Assembly (NCBI RefSeq): GCF_034259325.1
Contig: NZ_JAXIVS010000001.1
Location: forward strand, 806,001 to 870,000
Origin: Hyalangium ruber
GTDB taxonomy: Bacteria; Myxococcota; Myxococcia; Myxococcales; Myxococcaceae
Direction: 5' to 3'
DNA: 64,000 nt
The notes under the pieces are model-generated. The model saw nothing but the letters and a program-made list of their open reading frames with translations. It had not been told where the DNA came from and searched no databases. Position 1 is the first letter of the stretch, and each line of letters begins with the position of its first letter. Of this stretch, positions 1-8,582 are shown one piece after another. The translations under genes were made by a program, and so were the position numbers.

Positions 1-364
1 AGAGGTCCAACCCCAGCCCACCCTGCTCTTCCGCGGCGGGCGCGGCGGCCGGCGGCGCGGCGGGCGACGGCGTGGGCGCCTCGGTGCCGGAGCCGGCCGG
101 CGCCGCGGGCGGGGTGGTCGTCGGCGCCGCGGGCGGAGTCGCCAGGGGCGAGCTCTCCGCGGGAGTCTCCTCCTCCTCCTCCGGCGGGGGCGTGCCCTTC
201 TTGCCCTTGGCGGTCTTCTTCTTCTTGGGGGTGGCCTTCTTCTTCTTCTTCTTCGAAGAGCCAGGCAGATCGAGGCCTTCGAAGCTCTGGGCAGGGGCCG
301 GCATGGCCCAGGTCAGCGCGAGCCCGAGGAGCGCGAAGCGGAGCAGTCGGAGAGAGCGGATCAT
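1..364 (-). CDS. gltC: Exported Lys/Pro-rich protein, GltC-like, partial (C-terminus outside window)
   Basis: Only the N-terminal ~121 codons are present. A signal peptide (about residues 1-25, ending in PAPAQ) is followed by SFEGLDLPG, a run of six lysines, further KKKK blocks, an acidic EEEEE stretch and long Pro/Ala-rich repeats. The ATG overlaps the stop codon of the upstream barrel gene as ATGA, so translation is probably coupled. In Myxococcus the pair of barrels GltB/GltA is followed by gltC, a periplasmic TPR protein of the gliding machinery. The naming here rests on that gene order and the exported N-terminus; no TPR is visible in the part present. Confidence 0.55.
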   Translation of the reverse strand, partial: MIRSLRLLRFALLGLALTWAMPAPAQSFEGLDLPGSSKKKKKKATPKKKKTAKGKKGTPPPEEEEETPAESSPLATPPAAPTTTPPAAPAGSGTEAPTPSPAAPPAAAPAAEEQGGLGLDL

Positions 365-1194
365 GACTCGGGAAGGGCGGTGGGGAAGAAGAAGGAGAAG
401 CCCAGCTCGAACATCAGCTGGTTGCGCAGGGTGGTGGCCGGCAGCACGGCCTTCTCCACGTAGATGAGGTCCCTCACCTCCGTGCGCAGCGTCATGTGGC
501 GGTTGAGGAAGAAGCGCAGGCCGATGCCGACGTTGCCGCCCACCGCCGTGTACGAGGTGCTGCTCGAGGCGGGGTTCTCGGGCGGGCCCTTGTACTGCAC
601 CATCGAGACGCCGCCGACGCCGTACAGATCGAAGTGGGCGAAGCTCTCGGCCAGCAGGGAGATCTTCCCGTAGATGGGGGCCCACTGCACATCCAAGCCG
701 CCCATCAGGGTGAGCTGACCGGGAGCGGAGCCATCGAGCTGCTCGAAGGTAGGCGAGCGGCAGCCGCGCTGCACGTCGCCGTCGGTGCCGTTGTCGAACC
801 TGCAGATCTGCGCCGAGCCGGACACCGTGGGCAGCGAGTAGCCAGCGCGCAGGCTGATGCCCAGCGTCTCCGCGGGGTGGTAGGTGACGGTGCCGCCGAA
901 GATGTACTTGCGGAAGAAGGCATCGCGCAGCGTCACGGTGGCCGAGGGGCTGAACTCGAAACGGCCCTTCTTGAGGAACAGGTGGCCGGAGACGGGGCGG
1001 ATGCGCTCGCGCAGCGGGCCCACCCGGTCCTTGTCCACTTCGGACACGTCACCCGCCTCGGTCTCCGAGGAGGAGGAGGAAGCGGGCGCCGGAGCGGGCT
1101 TGGGGTCGGAGGCGGGAGCCGGCGCGGGCGCCGTCTGGGCCAGCGCCGCCATGGGAGCAAGCCACAGGGCCGCGATCAGTCGGAGGGAGCGCAT
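361..1194 (-). CDS. gltA: Outer-membrane beta-barrel protein, GltA-like (gliding motility)
   Basis: About 277 residues: signal peptide ending in ALAQ, a Pro/Ala/Ser-rich and acidic linker to about residue 55, then a C-terminal domain with alternating hydrophobic strands and an aromatic end (ELGFSFFFP), typical of the myxobacterial outer-membrane beta-barrel family. It is a paralogue of the next gene upstream (shared motifs RFE.SP, W.P.YGK). ATG at 1194 overlaps the previous stop as TGATG; a GTG one codon earlier is an alternative. In Myxococcus, GltA and GltB are barrels of the outer-membrane gliding complex. The A versus B assignment is inferred from gene order only. Confidence 0.65.
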   Translation of the reverse strand: MRSLRLIAALWLAPMAALAQTAPAPAPASDPKPAPAPASSSSSETEAGDVSEVDKDRVGPLRERIRPVSGHLFLKKGRFEFSPSATVTLRDAFFRKYIFGGTVTYHPAETLGISLRAGYSLPTVSGSAQICRFDNGTDGDVQRGCRSPTFEQLDGSAPGQLTLMGGLDVQWAPIYGKISLLAESFAHFDLYGVGGVSMVQYKGPPENPASSSTSYTAVGGNVGIGLRFFLNRHMTLRTEVRDLIYVEKAVLPATTLRNQLMFELGFSFFFPTALPES

Positions 1195-2012
1195 CACTCG
1201 GCCTCCCGTCCCGTGGACGACAGCGGGAAGAACAGCGAGATGCCGGCATTGATGGTCATGACGTTCTGGATGGCGCCCTTGCTGGTACCCAGGGGCTGAT
1301 CCACGTACGAGGTGTTGATGAGGGCCACGTTGACGGCCAGGAAGTCCTTGGCCACGAAGCGCATTCCCAGGCCAAGGTCAGCGCCCACGTTGAGGCCGCG
1401 ATTGGGCAGCGCCGAGGTCTCCGTCCGCACCGCGCCCAAGCCGCCCAGCAGGTAGCCGTCAAAGTGGAGGATGGAGTTGAGGAAGGCCACCTTGCCGTAG
1501 AGCGGGCTCCACTCCACATCGCCCATCGCGGTCCACTGGGGCACCGAGTGGAAGATGCGGCTCTGGAAGGCGCGCTTGGCGATGTTCACGTCATCCGAGG
1601 GCAGCACCTGCATGACGGACACGCGGGCGGCCACCGAGAGGGTGTCGGCGAAGTAGTAGGCGCCGCGCACCGAGGCGCCGAACTTGGAGTAGTACGGATC
1701 ATTGATGGAGAAGCTCACCATGGGGGTGAGCTCGAAGCGGCGCGCCTTGAGGTACACCTTGCGCTGCACGCTCTTGACGCGGTCCTCCTGAGTGATGTCC
1801 GTGGGCACCACGGGCTCGGGCTCGGGGGCCGGAGCGGCGGGGGTCGAGAGGGCAGGAGGCGGCGCCGTCTCCTCGGCAGGAGCTTCCGTCTGCTCCTCCT
1901 CGGTCTTGTTGGCGTCTTCTGAGAGATCCAGCCCCATTCCTGGGTCGGTCTGGGCGAGCGCCAGCGCGGGCCAGAGGCACAGCGCGAGCAAAATAGCCTG
2001 AGGGCGATTCAC
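1194..2012 (-). CDS. gltB: Outer-membrane beta-barrel protein, GltB-like (gliding motility)
   Basis: About 272 residues. The GTG at 2012 is preferred because it begins a clean signal peptide (ILLALCLWPALALAQ) and follows a Shine-Dalgarno-like GGAG; a reading frame extending to 2084 would put 24 unrelated residues before it. An acidic then Pro-rich linker (residues ~25-65) leads to a barrel domain with alternating strands ending in NAGISLFFPL. First gene of a three-gene unit with overlapping stop and start codons, and divergent from the cglC-like lipoprotein. The family is the myxobacterial outer-membrane beta-barrel family; the role in gliding is inferred from synteny. Confidence 0.65.
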   Translation of the reverse strand: MNRPQAILLALCLWPALALAQTDPGMGLDLSEDANKTEEEQTEAPAEETAPPPALSTPAAPAPEPEPVVPTDITQEDRVKSVQRKVYLKARRFELTPMVSFSINDPYYSKFGASVRGAYYFADTLSVAARVSVMQVLPSDDVNIAKRAFQSRIFHSVPQWTAMGDVEWSPLYGKVAFLNSILHFDGYLLGGLGAVRTETSALPNRGLNVGADLGLGMRFVAKDFLAVNVALINTSYVDQPLGTSKGAIQNVMTINAGISLFFPLSSTGREAE

Positions 2013-2263
2013 TTCCGGAGGCTCCGTAGGGTGGCGGGCGAGCTGCTGTTCGCGAGTATTCGGGAGTGTCGACGGCCAGGGCATCCTATCTGCCCTCCGC
2101 CGCTACCCGTCAACCAATCCGCACTTGCCTGCTGCGCATCTATCCCTGCGGTATTCCTTCACAATTCCACTCCGGGCACCTTCCGCAAGAGTGAGTTGGC
2201 AGGACGAACCGGTGTGCTAGCTTTCCGGGCCCACCGCCAGCTCTTCCCCGAGGTGCATGCGAC

Positions 2264-2764
2264 ATGTCTCCGCGTCTGGTCATCTTCCTGAGCGCCGCCT
2301 TGCTGGCCAGCGGGTGCAGCGTCACCTCCGAGCTGGGCAAGGAGTGCGTGTTGGTGAAGAAGCCCACTCAAGAGGAGCTGGATCAGGGGATCTTGTCGGT
2401 GCCGGTGCTGGAGTCGGATGTGGCGCCGCGGCAGGACTTCATCTCCTTCGGCTCGACGTCCTGCGTGGAGCTGATCTGCGTGCGAGACGCGGACTTCCCG
2501 CGCAACCCGGATCAGAACGCGGTGGCCCTGGGCTACTGCAGCCAGGCCTGCATCGAGGGCGCGGACGCGACGGCGTGCGAGGTGACGGAGCCGAGCGCTC
2601 CGGAGGAATTGCGCGCGCGCATGGAGTGCCGCTCGCTGCTGCTGGACCAGGCCTCGCTGGAGCGGCTGCGCGCGGAGGACCCGGCGGCGTACCGGGCCAC
2701 GTTCGGGGACAACAATTCTCCGTACTTCTGCGCCGGCGGTCTGGCCACGCTGCCGGAGGGCTGA
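2264..2764 (+). CDS. cglC: Gliding-motility lipoprotein, CglC/GltK-like
   Basis: 166 residues with a lipoprotein signal (LLASGC, lipidated Cys about residue 18). The mature part is acidic and rich in cysteine (seven after the lipobox, e.g. GKECVLV, SCVELICVRD, GYCSQACIEG, YFCAGG), suggesting disulfides in the periplasm. In Myxococcus the lipoprotein CglC/GltK is encoded beside gltB-gltA-gltC, matching this layout, although here the gene is divergent from them. CglC is one of the contact-stimulable (transferable) gliding lipoproteins. Identification rests on size, lipobox and context. Confidence 0.6.
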   Translation: MSPRLVIFLSAALLASGCSVTSELGKECVLVKKPTQEELDQGILSVPVLESDVAPRQDFISFGSTSCVELICVRDADFPRNPDQNAVALGYCSQACIEGADATACEVTEPSAPEELRARMECRSLLLDQASLERLRAEDPAAYRATFGDNNSPYFCAGGLATLPEG

Positions 2765-2770
2765 GAAACT

Positions 2771-2798
2771 CGGGCCCGCGGCCCGTTTAGACCTTTTT
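2771..2798 (+). terminator. Intrinsic terminator after cglC-like gene
   Basis: A 6-bp GC stem (CGGGCC / GGCCCG, loop CGC, 2771-2785) is followed by TTT and, after six bases, TTTTT. It begins 7 bases after the stop codon. Confidence 0.55.
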
Positions 2799-2848
2799 AG
2801 CGCGTCGTTCGTCCTAGCAGGGCCTGCTGGATTTCAAGGAGCCCTGCC

Positions 2849-4297
2849 ATGAACAAGACGTTCACCTTCCTGGCCCTGGCCGGAGCACTCGCGCTGGTGG
2901 CCCTGGTGTTGGGCATGCCGCGCGTGGCGCCCCCAGGGCCGCCGGCGGTCCACATCGCCACCCCGGTCCCCACACCCCCTCCCCCGCCGCAGCCGCCTCT
3001 GCCGCCACAGCCGCCGGCGAGCACCTCGCATGGCTCGCTGGCGATGACGAGCCGGCTGTCGCACCCCTACATCAACCCGGGCAGCACGGATCTGTTCGTC
3101 ACGGTGGACGTGACGGGGGCGGAGGTGCCGGGCTCGCGACGCAGCGCGGTGAACCTGGCGCTGGTGATTGACCGGTCGGGCTCGATGAGCGGCTACAAGC
3201 TGCAGCAGGCGAAGCAGGCGGCGCGGCACCTGGTGGGGCTGCTGCGGGACGAGGATCGGCTGGCGATCGTCCACTACGGCTCGGATGTGAAGAGCCTGCC
3301 GAGCATGGCGGCGACGGCGTCGAACCGGGCGCGGATGCTGGAGTACATCGAGGGCATCTGGGACGAGGGGGGCACGAACATCAGCGCGGGGCTGACGACG
3401 GGACAGCACCAGGTGAACAGCGCGCGGCGTGCGTACCAGGTCAACCGCATCATCCTGATCAGCGACGGGCAGCCGACGGAGGGGGTGACGGACGAGGAGA
3501 GCCTGAAGCGGGTGGTGAAGGACATCCGGGCGGAGGGAGTGACGGTGAGCTCCATCGGCGTGGGGACGGACTTCAACGAGGACCTGATGCAGGCGTTCGG
3601 GGAGTACGGGGCGGGGGCGTACGGCTTCCTGGAGGATGCGGGGAAGCTGGCGACGATCTTCCAGAAGGACTTGCAGCAGGCGACGACGCAGGTGGCGCGC
3701 AACGTGGAGCTGTCGTTCGAGCTGCCGGCGGGGGTGACGCTGGGAGAGGTGCTGGGGTACCGGGCGCACCAGGCGGGGCGGCTGGTCCGGGTGCCGATGC
3801 CTGACTTCTCGGCGGGACAGACGGAGCGGGTGGTGGCGCGGGTGACGGTGACGGGCGGGGCGGTGGGCCAAGCGGTGAACGTGACGGGGTTGAAGCTGAC
3901 GTACACGGACCTGATGAAGGATGGGACGGTGGAGAGCGCGGCGAGCCTGTCGGCGATGGTGACGGACCGCCGGGAGGAGGTGCTGGCGCGGCAGGACAAG
4001 GACGCGACGGTGTACGCGGTGCGAGCGCGGAGCGCGGCCAATCTCCAGAAGGCGGCGGAGGCGCTGAAGGGTGGGCGCAAGGAAGAGGCGCGGCAGTTCA
4101 TCCAGCTGAACCAGGAGATGTTCAACGAGGCGGCGTCGGTGGCGGGAGCGCCGGCGGTGGCGGCGGACATGGCCGAGCAGCAGGCGGCATATGAGGAGTA
4201 CGAGAAGGCGGAGAGCTCCGAGCAGGTGAACTCGGCGGTGAAGCGCTCGAAGGCGAAGGCGCTCAAGGACTTCGGTCGCCTGGGCTCGACGTACTGA
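2849..4297 (+). CDS. Membrane-anchored or exported von Willebrand factor A (VWA) domain protein
   Basis: 482 residues. An N-terminal hydrophobic segment (residues ~5-23) and a Pro-rich linker (29-57) precede a VWA domain from about residue 100. The metal-ion-dependent adhesion site is visible: DRSGSMS (D108, S110, S112), GGTNIS with the Thr, and LISDGQP with the Asp. A beta-rich region (about 285-375) and a helical Lys/Glu-rich C-terminus follow. The architecture resembles YfbK-type VWA proteins of envelope or surface function. It stands alone between the terminator and a convergent immunity gene. The partner bound by the MIDAS site is unknown. Confidence 0.8.
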   Translation: MNKTFTFLALAGALALVALVLGMPRVAPPGPPAVHIATPVPTPPPPPQPPLPPQPPASTSHGSLAMTSRLSHPYINPGSTDLFVTVDVTGAEVPGSRRSAVNLALVIDRSGSMSGYKLQQAKQAARHLVGLLRDEDRLAIVHYGSDVKSLPSMAATASNRARMLEYIEGIWDEGGTNISAGLTTGQHQVNSARRAYQVNRIILISDGQPTEGVTDEESLKRVVKDIRAEGVTVSSIGVGTDFNEDLMQAFGEYGAGAYGFLEDAGKLATIFQKDLQQATTQVARNVELSFELPAGVTLGEVLGYRAHQAGRLVRVPMPDFSAGQTERVVARVTVTGGAVGQAVNVTGLKLTYTDLMKDGTVESAASLSAMVTDRREEVLARQDKDATVYAVRARSAANLQKAAEALKGGRKEEARQFIQLNQEMFNEAASVAGAPAVAADMAEQQAAYEEYEKAESSEQVNSAVKRSKAKALKDFGRLGSTY

Positions 4298-4307
4298 GCC
4301 CCCTGCC

Positions 4308-4871
4308 CTACACCTCTTCGAACTTCACGCCCGTGGCGCCCATCCGTTCGAGGGCGCCCTTGATGTCCTCGGAGATGATCAAGGTGCCCAGCCAGCCCTC
4401 GGGGCGGAACACCTTGGTCGTCCCGACCCGAGCCTTGTCGATGTGCAGGTCCCGGACGTCTCGGTACTGCCCGACCTTGTGAGGCACTCCATCCTCGGGC
4501 GTCCAGAGCCGCACTCTGGACGCCTTTTCATCGATGCAGCGGACGCGACGCGTGGCCACCAGGATGAGGTACTGGTCCGGTTGGCCCTCGATGTCCACGG
4601 GGATGAGCTGCACGTCATCGGGGGCAAGCTCCGCGAACACGGTGGCCACCCGGACATGGACGACCGGGATCTTCAGGTTCGTCTCGGAGAAGTCCAGGGG
4701 CCGGCCCTCATGCTCCACGGGAACCTTCAGCCGCCCTTCGATGTGAAGCAGCTTCCCATCGGTGAACTGCCAGTCTTCCACCTCTTCGCCCTGCATGGAC
4801 GTAGGGCTGCCCAGGTGCCAGCGCCCCGGGGCAGAGACATCGTCGTACAGTTCAAAGAAGCGCGGGTGCAT
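4308..4871 (-). CDS. Imm11-family (DUF1629) immunity protein
   Basis: 187 residues. The sequence matches the family long known as DUF1629/Imm11, which is expanded in myxobacteria: an N-terminal RFFELYDDV, a central FTDGK, LIPVDIEGQPDQYLILV, RCIDEKAS, and a C-terminal VFRPEGW followed by SEDIKGALERMGATGVKFEEV. Such proteins neutralise a polymorphic toxin encoded directly upstream. Here the expected toxin gene is not intact: only a short frame ending 10 bases before the ATG remains (see 4881-5155). It may be an orphan immunity gene protecting against kin that still carry the toxin. Confidence 0.8.
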   Translation of the reverse strand: MHPRFFELYDDVSAPGRWHLGSPTSMQGEEVEDWQFTDGKLLHIEGRLKVPVEHEGRPLDFSETNLKIPVVHVRVATVFAELAPDDVQLIPVDIEGQPDQYLILVATRRVRCIDEKASRVRLWTPEDGVPHKVGQYRDVRDLHIDKARVGTTKVFRPEGWLGTLIISEDIKGALERMGATGVKFEEV

Positions 4872-4880
4872 CGAGCCTCT

Positions 4881-5155
4881 CTATCGCGGCTTGCCGACGG
4901 TCACGAGTTGGTTGAGCTCGGTGCCGGGTGTGGCGATTGGGCTTGCCCCGGCTACATGGCTCGCCCTTACATCGTGTGGATTCGCTGCGATGAGCCATTG
5001 CTGCATGAGGATCGCTGCACATGGCGCCAAGCACTGTGCTGCACATGGCTTGGCCCCTCCTTGTGCGCTTGCCATTCCGCGCCGTCTACCCCAAGCCTGA
5101 TCCAAAATCGGCCGTTTGCGATGACGTGAGCAGAGCAGGATAGGAGCGGGAGCAC
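4881..5155 (-). pseudogene. Probable decayed toxin gene, 3' end only
   Basis: Two short minus-strand frames run into each other. One (5155-4967) contains SAHVIANGRFWIRLGV and GAEWQAHKEGPSHV; the other (to the stop at 4881) contains MQQWLIAANPHDVRASH and TPGTELNQLVTVGKP. Joined by a frameshift around 5000-5040 they read like the C-terminal end of an AHH/HNH-type myxobacterial toxin. The second frame stops 10 bases before the Imm11 start, exactly where a cognate toxin would end. No intact reading frame exists upstream. The toxin reading is inference from context and motif style, not a confirmed match. Confidence 0.35.
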
Positions 5156-5509
5156 GAAGGCAATGAGGCGCCGTGCGGTGAGTACGACACCTCCAGCGCG
5201 CTCAGAACGGCAGCCTGCAACGCTCGCTCACCAGCAGGACACTACCTCGGCGGCGCAAGCACCCGACCTCACTCGCCTTATGCGCTCCGTAACTCCGGAC
5301 CTTGAATCAGGCCCGGGATTAGGCGGAGGCACCTGGCGTTGGTGCTCAAGCACTGCTCCCACTTCGCTCTACGGCGTAGTGAATTCGACGCCATCAAAAT
5401 CGGCCATAGTGACGTTTCCGCAGAAACATATTCAAATCACTGCTCAGCCCCTGCGCCTTGTCCCTGTCAGCCCAGTGTCAGGACAGGGCGCGGCGAGCTG
5501 TTTACATGT
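5156..5509. other. Gap with no recognisable gene
   Basis: Between the decayed toxin fragment and the next gene I see no frame with coherent codon use or family motifs on either strand. Base composition drifts towards AT across it, consistent with the edge of an acquired segment. Confidence 0.5.
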
Positions 5510-6142
5510 TCATCGCTCGATGACCAAAGCCGGCCCCCAAGTGACTTGGGGACGGTTTTCGAGTGTAGACAAAAGGTAGCCGTAGCGACCTAATAGGCCC
5601 AATGCCACGTGATTGAGATGCCCTCCGCCTTTCCATGTCCATTCCGCGAGAATGCCAATTGACACATTGAAGAATGCCGCTGTGGCAGTGTCCTTGGTGG
5701 AGATCTCTTGGTCGGCAATCGTCAGTTGGCGTTCCTTTTCGTCGTTCTGAATTAATGCGCCAGCAGATCCCACGACAGCCAAGGTGAAGCCTGTTTTTGG
5801 TGCATAGATTCGAGTATCATCGACCTTACCTATCAGACTGATGCTTGGCCTGAAGGGCGTAAACCATACAGATCCAACCTCAAGCCCGGCGGCTGGGCTA
5901 ATTCGGGTTTCGCCGCCTTCTCTAATGATAAGCAGAGAGATTGGCATGGCAGAAAGGCTGCGCACTTCCACAATTGGCGCAAGCTCGTTTTTGCACTCAG
6001 CCTCTGCTCCGTTGCCTTTCTTTCTGCACAATCGGTCGACACCCTCGGGAAGAGGGAGCTCGGACTCAGTGGTTTGTGCCATGGCGGTTGTTACGACGAG
6101 CACGCTTAGTGCAGTAACCATTCGCATATCTACTGCCCTCAT
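5510..6142 (-). CDS. Exported protein of unknown function
   Basis: About 210 residues from the ATG at 6142; a TTG at 6148 overlapping the preceding stop is an alternative. A signal peptide (MVTALSVLVVTTAMAQ) is followed by a domain with many beta-prone segments (ISLLIIREGGETRIS, GFTLAVVGSAG) and a Gly-rich membrane-like stretch (HVALGLLGRYGYL), which could be a small beta-sandwich or barrel. It lies directly downstream of another exported unknown gene, so the two probably form an operon. Base composition is clearly more AT-rich than in neighbouring genes, suggesting acquisition by transfer. I do not recognise the family. Confidence 0.6.
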   Translation of the reverse strand: MRAVDMRMVTALSVLVVTTAMAQTTESELPLPEGVDRLCRKKGNGAEAECKNELAPIVEVRSLSAMPISLLIIREGGETRISPAAGLEVGSVWFTPFRPSISLIGKVDDTRIYAPKTGFTLAVVGSAGALIQNDEKERQLTIADQEISTKDTATAAFFNVSIGILAEWTWKGGGHLNHVALGLLGRYGYLLSTLENRPQVTWGPALVIER

Positions 6143-6144
6143 AT

Positions 6145-7698
6145 TCAATGCCCCTTCTGAGCAAAAGGTTGTTCGGGTGAGATCGTTGCTTGGGCTGACT
6201 CAGAGGCCAAGATGATGCGCCTCTTATTTCCTAATTGTTGCTCGGCTACTTTGAGCCACACTCGGTTCTTGGGAATGCGGCGCTCATCTGGTTCGGACTC
6301 GGCGTAGTCGCAACGATCAACCGCGCTTGAGGCTTTTCCTTGCTGTAGAACGCTCCAGGAAGGAGGAGTCTTGCTAGGGTAAAATTCAGGAGCCGCGCCT
6401 TCCTTCCTGCAGATAGCCAAAAACACAGAGGTTGGATTGCAGCACGTACCGGCACTGTTGGTGCAAACTCGAAAGTAGGCCCAGGTGCGGTCTGTTTTGC
6501 ATGTCGCCAGTTCTTGCTCGTCGAATGTCTTCTCCTGAAATATATCGTCCTGTCTTGCAATAATTCCAACGTTGTGGTCCCGTTCAGTCGGAATGAAACT
6601 CCAGGCGCCGTCTACTTCGTCTCTCTGGGGAGATATGCCGACGAAATGAACGACGAGGGAGTTGGCGGCCCCATCAGGCTGGAACGACATCGGTTCCTCT
6701 ATGACGTCCACGTTGAGTGACTTCAGTCCAAGTGTGCTGGTGAATGTAAAGGACTCGAAGCTCTCATCAGACGCGTAAAGGGAGATGGGCTGGACATGAG
6801 ACGCGGAGATCGTCGTCTCCCCCGTGCCTTTCCAGGCGATAACACCAATTTGAGCGGACTTTCTTGGAATGGTGTATATGTCTTTGGCGAGTTCTGATTT
6901 GAACATCACTGAACCAAGTGCTGGACACTCTGGGTGTGCGACTCTTAGCGCCGTTCCGCGAAGAGACGGGAAGCGCAGTCTCCCTGCGTTTTGAATCCCT
7001 TCCTCTATGGCATTTCGACCATTGGCCACACAGCCCTTAGGTGTTGGATTCGTAAGGTCCGAGGGCGGGTCCAACTCAAGCGGCATGAAGACTATCGGAT
7101 CAAGAACTTTATCCTTGGGCTTGGCAAGTATGGAGAATTTAATTCTATCGGCAATTGAGTAGGTAAAGCCCTTGACTATCTTTGATACAAAATCTTCGGG
7201 AAATCGGGGCACAAGCCAGCATATTGCTTTATCCCTCGTTTCAGGGTCCGGGCAGTTCCAGGCAAGAAAGGAGGCGATCTCTATCTTAGGAGGAGCAGTT
7301 GTTGTTATGCGTGTTTCACACCGTCCAGTGCCGCCGCCAACAGCATCAAACCGGTACTTGAGCACGAGGGCATTCCAGCCGGATTGTTCAATCCTTCCAA
7401 GGAGGTCGGACTCCACGGACGAGTTGATTGGAGCCATTACCAAACCCACTGGCTTGTGGTCGACCGGGTCTCTGGCCGTGACAATCGTTACCGTGCTTTG
7501 CTTAGACGATAGATCAATTTTCCAATCTGAAACCGCAACGGTTGGGCACTTATTACATGATTGAGTCGTGTCAGCCAATTCAATTGGGTGGGCCTGCCCT
7601 CCTGCTACTGCAGATGTCAATACCCAAATGAAGGCGACATATCGGCTCGCCGCGCTTAACCCTCGTTTGTATCCACGAGTGATCACAATTCGGTTCAT
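6145..7698 (-). CDS. Large exported protein of unknown function
   Basis: 517 residues with a probable signal region near the N-terminus (YVAFIWVLTSAVAGGQA). The mature part has scattered cysteines, some close together (CNKC, CTNSAGTCCNP), as in disulfide-bonded extracytoplasmic proteins. No catalytic motif is recognised. It is AT-richer than the flanking chromosome and is followed immediately by a second exported gene. A near-perfect 20-bp palindrome lies 30-50 bases upstream of its ATG. The pair sits between a decayed toxin and transposase scars, so it is probably accessory DNA. Confidence 0.6.
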   Translation of the reverse strand: MNRIVITRGYKRGLSAASRYVAFIWVLTSAVAGGQAHPIELADTTQSCNKCPTVAVSDWKIDLSSKQSTVTIVTARDPVDHKPVGLVMAPINSSVESDLLGRIEQSGWNALVLKYRFDAVGGGTGRCETRITTTAPPKIEIASFLAWNCPDPETRDKAICWLVPRFPEDFVSKIVKGFTYSIADRIKFSILAKPKDKVLDPIVFMPLELDPPSDLTNPTPKGCVANGRNAIEEGIQNAGRLRFPSLRGTALRVAHPECPALGSVMFKSELAKDIYTIPRKSAQIGVIAWKGTGETTISASHVQPISLYASDESFESFTFTSTLGLKSLNVDVIEEPMSFQPDGAANSLVVHFVGISPQRDEVDGAWSFIPTERDHNVGIIARQDDIFQEKTFDEQELATCKTDRTWAYFRVCTNSAGTCCNPTSVFLAICRKEGAAPEFYPSKTPPSWSVLQQGKASSAVDRCDYAESEPDERRIPKNRVWLKVAEQQLGNKRRIILASESAQATISPEQPFAQKGH

Positions 7699-7727
7699 GG
7701 CCCCCCTGCCTATTTGGATCTGTCAGT

Positions 7728-7747
7728 ACTGTGCCATATAGCACAGT
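7728..7747. promoter_or_regulatory. 20-bp palindrome upstream of the unknown exported operon
   Basis: The arms ACTGTGC (7728-7734) and GCACAGT (7741-7747) flank CATATA. The whole 20 bases match their reverse complement except at one symmetric pair. It lies 30-49 bases upstream of the minus-strand gene starting at 7698, in operator position. The cognate regulator is unknown. Confidence 0.45.
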
Positions 7748-7796
7748 TGATGCCCATGGTCACGCGGCCAGCCAATCTGCCTGAGGCTGCTCATGC

Positions 7797-8557
7797 TACG
7801 TGTGGCTGAGCGTGCAGAAATCCACCCTCAGGGGCCTGCGCAACGAGGTGGAAGACGCCGTGGTGCTCAGGCTGCGCGAAGCCATCCCCGCCGAGGTGAA
7901 GGTGACGCTGGTGGCGGACCGAGGCTTCGCCGACCAGAAGCTCTACGCCCTACTGGGACAGGTGGGCTTCGAGTACGTGGTGCGTTTCCGTCAGTGCATT
8001 ACCGTCACCAACGACAAGGGCGCGCGGCGCACGGCGGCAGACTGGGTGCCCAAGGCCGGCCACCTGCGCAAACTGCCGCAGGCCCTCGTCACTGCGGACT
8101 GCACGCAGGTGGGCACGGTGGTGTGCGTGAAGAAGAAGGGCATGAAGGAGCCTTGGTGTCTGGCCAGCAGCCTGCACTTGGCCTCGGCGGCCGAATTGGT
8201 GGCGCTCTACAGCCGTAGATTCACCATCGAGGAGAGCTTCCGGGACATCAAGGACCTGAGGTTCGGCATGGGACTGTCCCAGGTGCGCATCGCAGCGCCT
8301 GAGCGCAGGGACAGACTGCTGCTGCTCAGTGCCTTGGCTTGTGCGCTGCTGACGCTGCTGGGCGCTGCCGGTGAGAGTCGCGCCAGCTCAAGGCCAACAC
8401 CGACAAGCGTCGCACCTACTCACTGTTTCGCCAAGGCGGCATGTACTACCAAGCCATCCCCAACATGCCCGAGCACCGCCTGCGCCCTCTCATCGAGCGA
8501 TTCGCTCAACTCCTCAGCCAGCAGCCTCTTTTCCGCCAAGCCTTCGGGGTCATTTGA
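7797..8557 (+). pseudogene. IS4-family transposase remnant
   Basis: The frame starts abruptly with VWLSVQKSTLRGLRNEVED, in the middle of an IS4-type transposase, so the N-terminus and first catalytic Asp are missing. VADRGFADQKLY carries the second Asp, and YSRRFTIEESFRDIK is a perfect Y-(2)-R-(3)-E-(6)-K signature. Near 8376 the reading frame is lost; the remaining C-terminus (LKANTDKRRTYSLFRQGG to QAFGVI) continues in another frame to a stop at 8557. Truncated and frameshifted, so not functional. Confidence 0.85.
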
Positions 8558-8582
8558 GGGGATGCCTCAGAGCTCAACCCCC

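Noticed and set aside
2834-3871. Long minus-strand open frame opposite the VWA gene
   Set aside because: His/Arg-rich shadow translation of a high-GC gene, with no domain features.
5535-5551. Perfect 17-bp palindrome CCCCAAGT-G-ACTTGGGG
   Set aside because: It lies inside the coding end of the exported unknown gene, with no T-run; most likely codon coincidence, although a terminator overlapping the gene end cannot be excluded.
5339-5593. GHSDVSAETYSNH in a plus-strand frame, resembling the end of a tyrosine recombinase
   Set aside because: The Tyr is one residue off its usual distance from GH, and the flanking sequence has neither the RHT/HxLR region nor codon bias of a real gene.
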